This document shows positions 25,327-26,556 of a stretch of DNA of 26,556 bases, piece by piece. The position numbers were made by a program, and so were the translations under genes. Each line of letters begins with the position of its first letter. The stretch's first letter is position 1. The stretch is from Chara braunii (Eukaryota > Streptophyta > Charophyceae > Charales > Characeae), in the NCBI GenBank assembly GCA_003427395.1, contig BFEA01000817.1, positions 12,961 through 39,516 of the forward strand, given 5' to 3'. The notes beneath the pieces are model-generated. The model saw nothing but the letters and a program-made list of their open reading frames with translations, was not told the origin of the DNA and ran no database searches.

Positions 25327-26556
25327 GTAAAAGATCAACCAAGTACGAACCGAATACTATAACACACATGAACTTGCAAATTGAGGAACTAGGACTAGCA
25401 AAAAGCACATGCGCATGGAGAAGAGATCATCTAAGTAAGATCCGGAACATCACAACACACATGGACATGACAATGAGAAGCTAGAACTAGTGGAAAAACA
25501 CATGCACATAGAGAAGAGATCAACTAAGTAAGATCCGGAACATCACATCAAGTATGAACATGACAATGAGAAGCTGCAACTAGTGGAAAGCACATGCACA
25601 TAGAGAAGAGATCAACTAAGTAAGATCCGGAACATTACATCAAGTATGAACATGACAATGAGAAGCTACAACTAGCGGAAAGCACATGCACATAGAGAAG
25701 ATATCAACTAAGTAATATCCGGAACATCACATCCAGTATGAACATGACAATGAGAAGCCACAACTAGTGGAAAGCACATGCACATAAAGAATTGATCAAC
25801 TAAGTAAGATAGGGAACATCACATTAGGCATGAACATGACAATGAGATGCTAGAACTAGTGGAAAGCACATGCACATAAAGAAGAGATCAACTAAGTAAG
25901 ATCCGGAACATCACATCAAGCATGAACATGAAAATGAGAAGCTACAACTAGTGGAAAGCACATGCACATAGAGAAGAGATCAACTAAGTAAGATCCAGAA
26001 CATCACATCAAGTATGAACATGACAATGAGAAGCTACAACTAGCGGAAAGCACATGCACATAGAGAAGAGATCAACTAAGTAAGATCCGGAACATCAAAT
26101 CAAGTATGAACATGACAATGAGAAGCTACAACTAGTGGAAAGCACATGCACATGGAGAAGAGATCAACTAAGTAATATCCGGAACATCACATCAAGTATG
26201 AACATGACAATGAGAAGCTACAACTAGTGGAAAGCACATGCACATAGAGAAGAGATCAATTAAGTAAGATCCGGAACATCACATCTAGCATGAACATGAC
26301 AATGAGAAGCTAGAACTAGTGGAAAACACATGCACATAAAGAAGAGATCAACTAAGTAAGATCCGAAACATCACATCAAGTATGAACGTGACAATGAGAA
26401 GCTACAACTAGTGGAAGCACATGCTCATAGAGGAGAGATCAACCGGAACATCACACCAAGTAAGAACATGACAATGAGAGGCTAGAACTAATGGAAAACA
26501 CATGCACATAGAGAAGAGATCAACTAAGTAAGATCCAAAACATCACAACAAGTATG
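25327..26556 (+). repeat. 92-bp tandem satellite
   Basis: Units share GAGAAGAGATCAACTAAG, then GATCCGGAACATCAC, GAACATGACAATGAGAAG, AACTAGTGGAAA and CACATGCACATA. The GAGAAG position recurs at 25418, 25511, 25603, 25695, 25787, 25879, 25971, 26063, 26155, 26247 and 26339, a strict 92-bp step after the first 93. The next two steps are 91 and 81, the latter from a short deletion. The first unit is the most diverged and the array runs off the window end. No ORF. Confidence 0.95.

Noticed and set aside
24913-25338. 141-codon Leu/Ser-rich antisense ORF
   Set aside because: It is a translation of the (GA)n/(GATA)n tract.
25327-26556. CRISPR or VNTR coding array
   Set aside because: The whole 92-bp unit is conserved with no variable spacer, and no frame stays open.

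Overview
The window looks like intergenic DNA from a large eukaryotic nuclear genome, most likely a green plant or streptophyte alga. The reasons are a Ty3/gypsy gag and RNase H relic, a primer-binding site matching plant tRNA-Asp, hammerhead ribozymes in repeats, long (TA)n and A/T tracts, a 92-bp satellite and almost no intact genes. I lean towards a charophyte-like alga, with low confidence. There is one assembly gap (10095-10339) and there are two single Ns. I found no intact host gene.

Layout. 1-1017: inverted copy of a hammerhead-bearing repeat, two A-tailed GC-rich retroposons and a 192-bp tandem duplication. 1018-11224: a plus-strand unit bounded by two LTR-like direct repeats (R1, about 98% identical). 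It holds a stem-loop-rich leader, an antisense decayed gypsy gag/RNase H, a 114-123-bp tandem array, an array of seven stem-loops sharing one 20-nt core, a gene-poor stretch, and a hammerhead repeat just before the second R1. 11225-21465: a second plus-strand unit of nearly the same size, bounded by a different but related repeat pair (R2, about 93% identical). It holds a similar leader, AT-rich DNA with antisense decayed ORFs and a tRNA-Asp primer site, a 54-bp tandem array, then a 2.4-kb string of back-to-back hairpins. That string includes two tandem hammerhead ribozymes, a MITE with 8-bp target duplication and a U6 snRNA fragment. 21466-26556: an antisense decayed ORF, gene-poor DNA, (GA)n/(GATA)n and a 92-bp satellite running off the window.

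What stands out is RNA-like structure rather than protein coding. The two long R1/R2 units look like related non-coding LTR elements (LARD-like). They share repeat termini, a TGTC-capped stem-loop at the repeat end, a leader hairpin with paired base changes, a GGCAGCGCTTCC repeat motif, and hammerheads upstream of the distal repeat. The array at 6828-7524 keeps its loop while changing both stem arms together, which is the best candidate for an undescribed structured RNA. A mutational explanation (template switching that perfects palindromes) must be weighed against selection on RNA.
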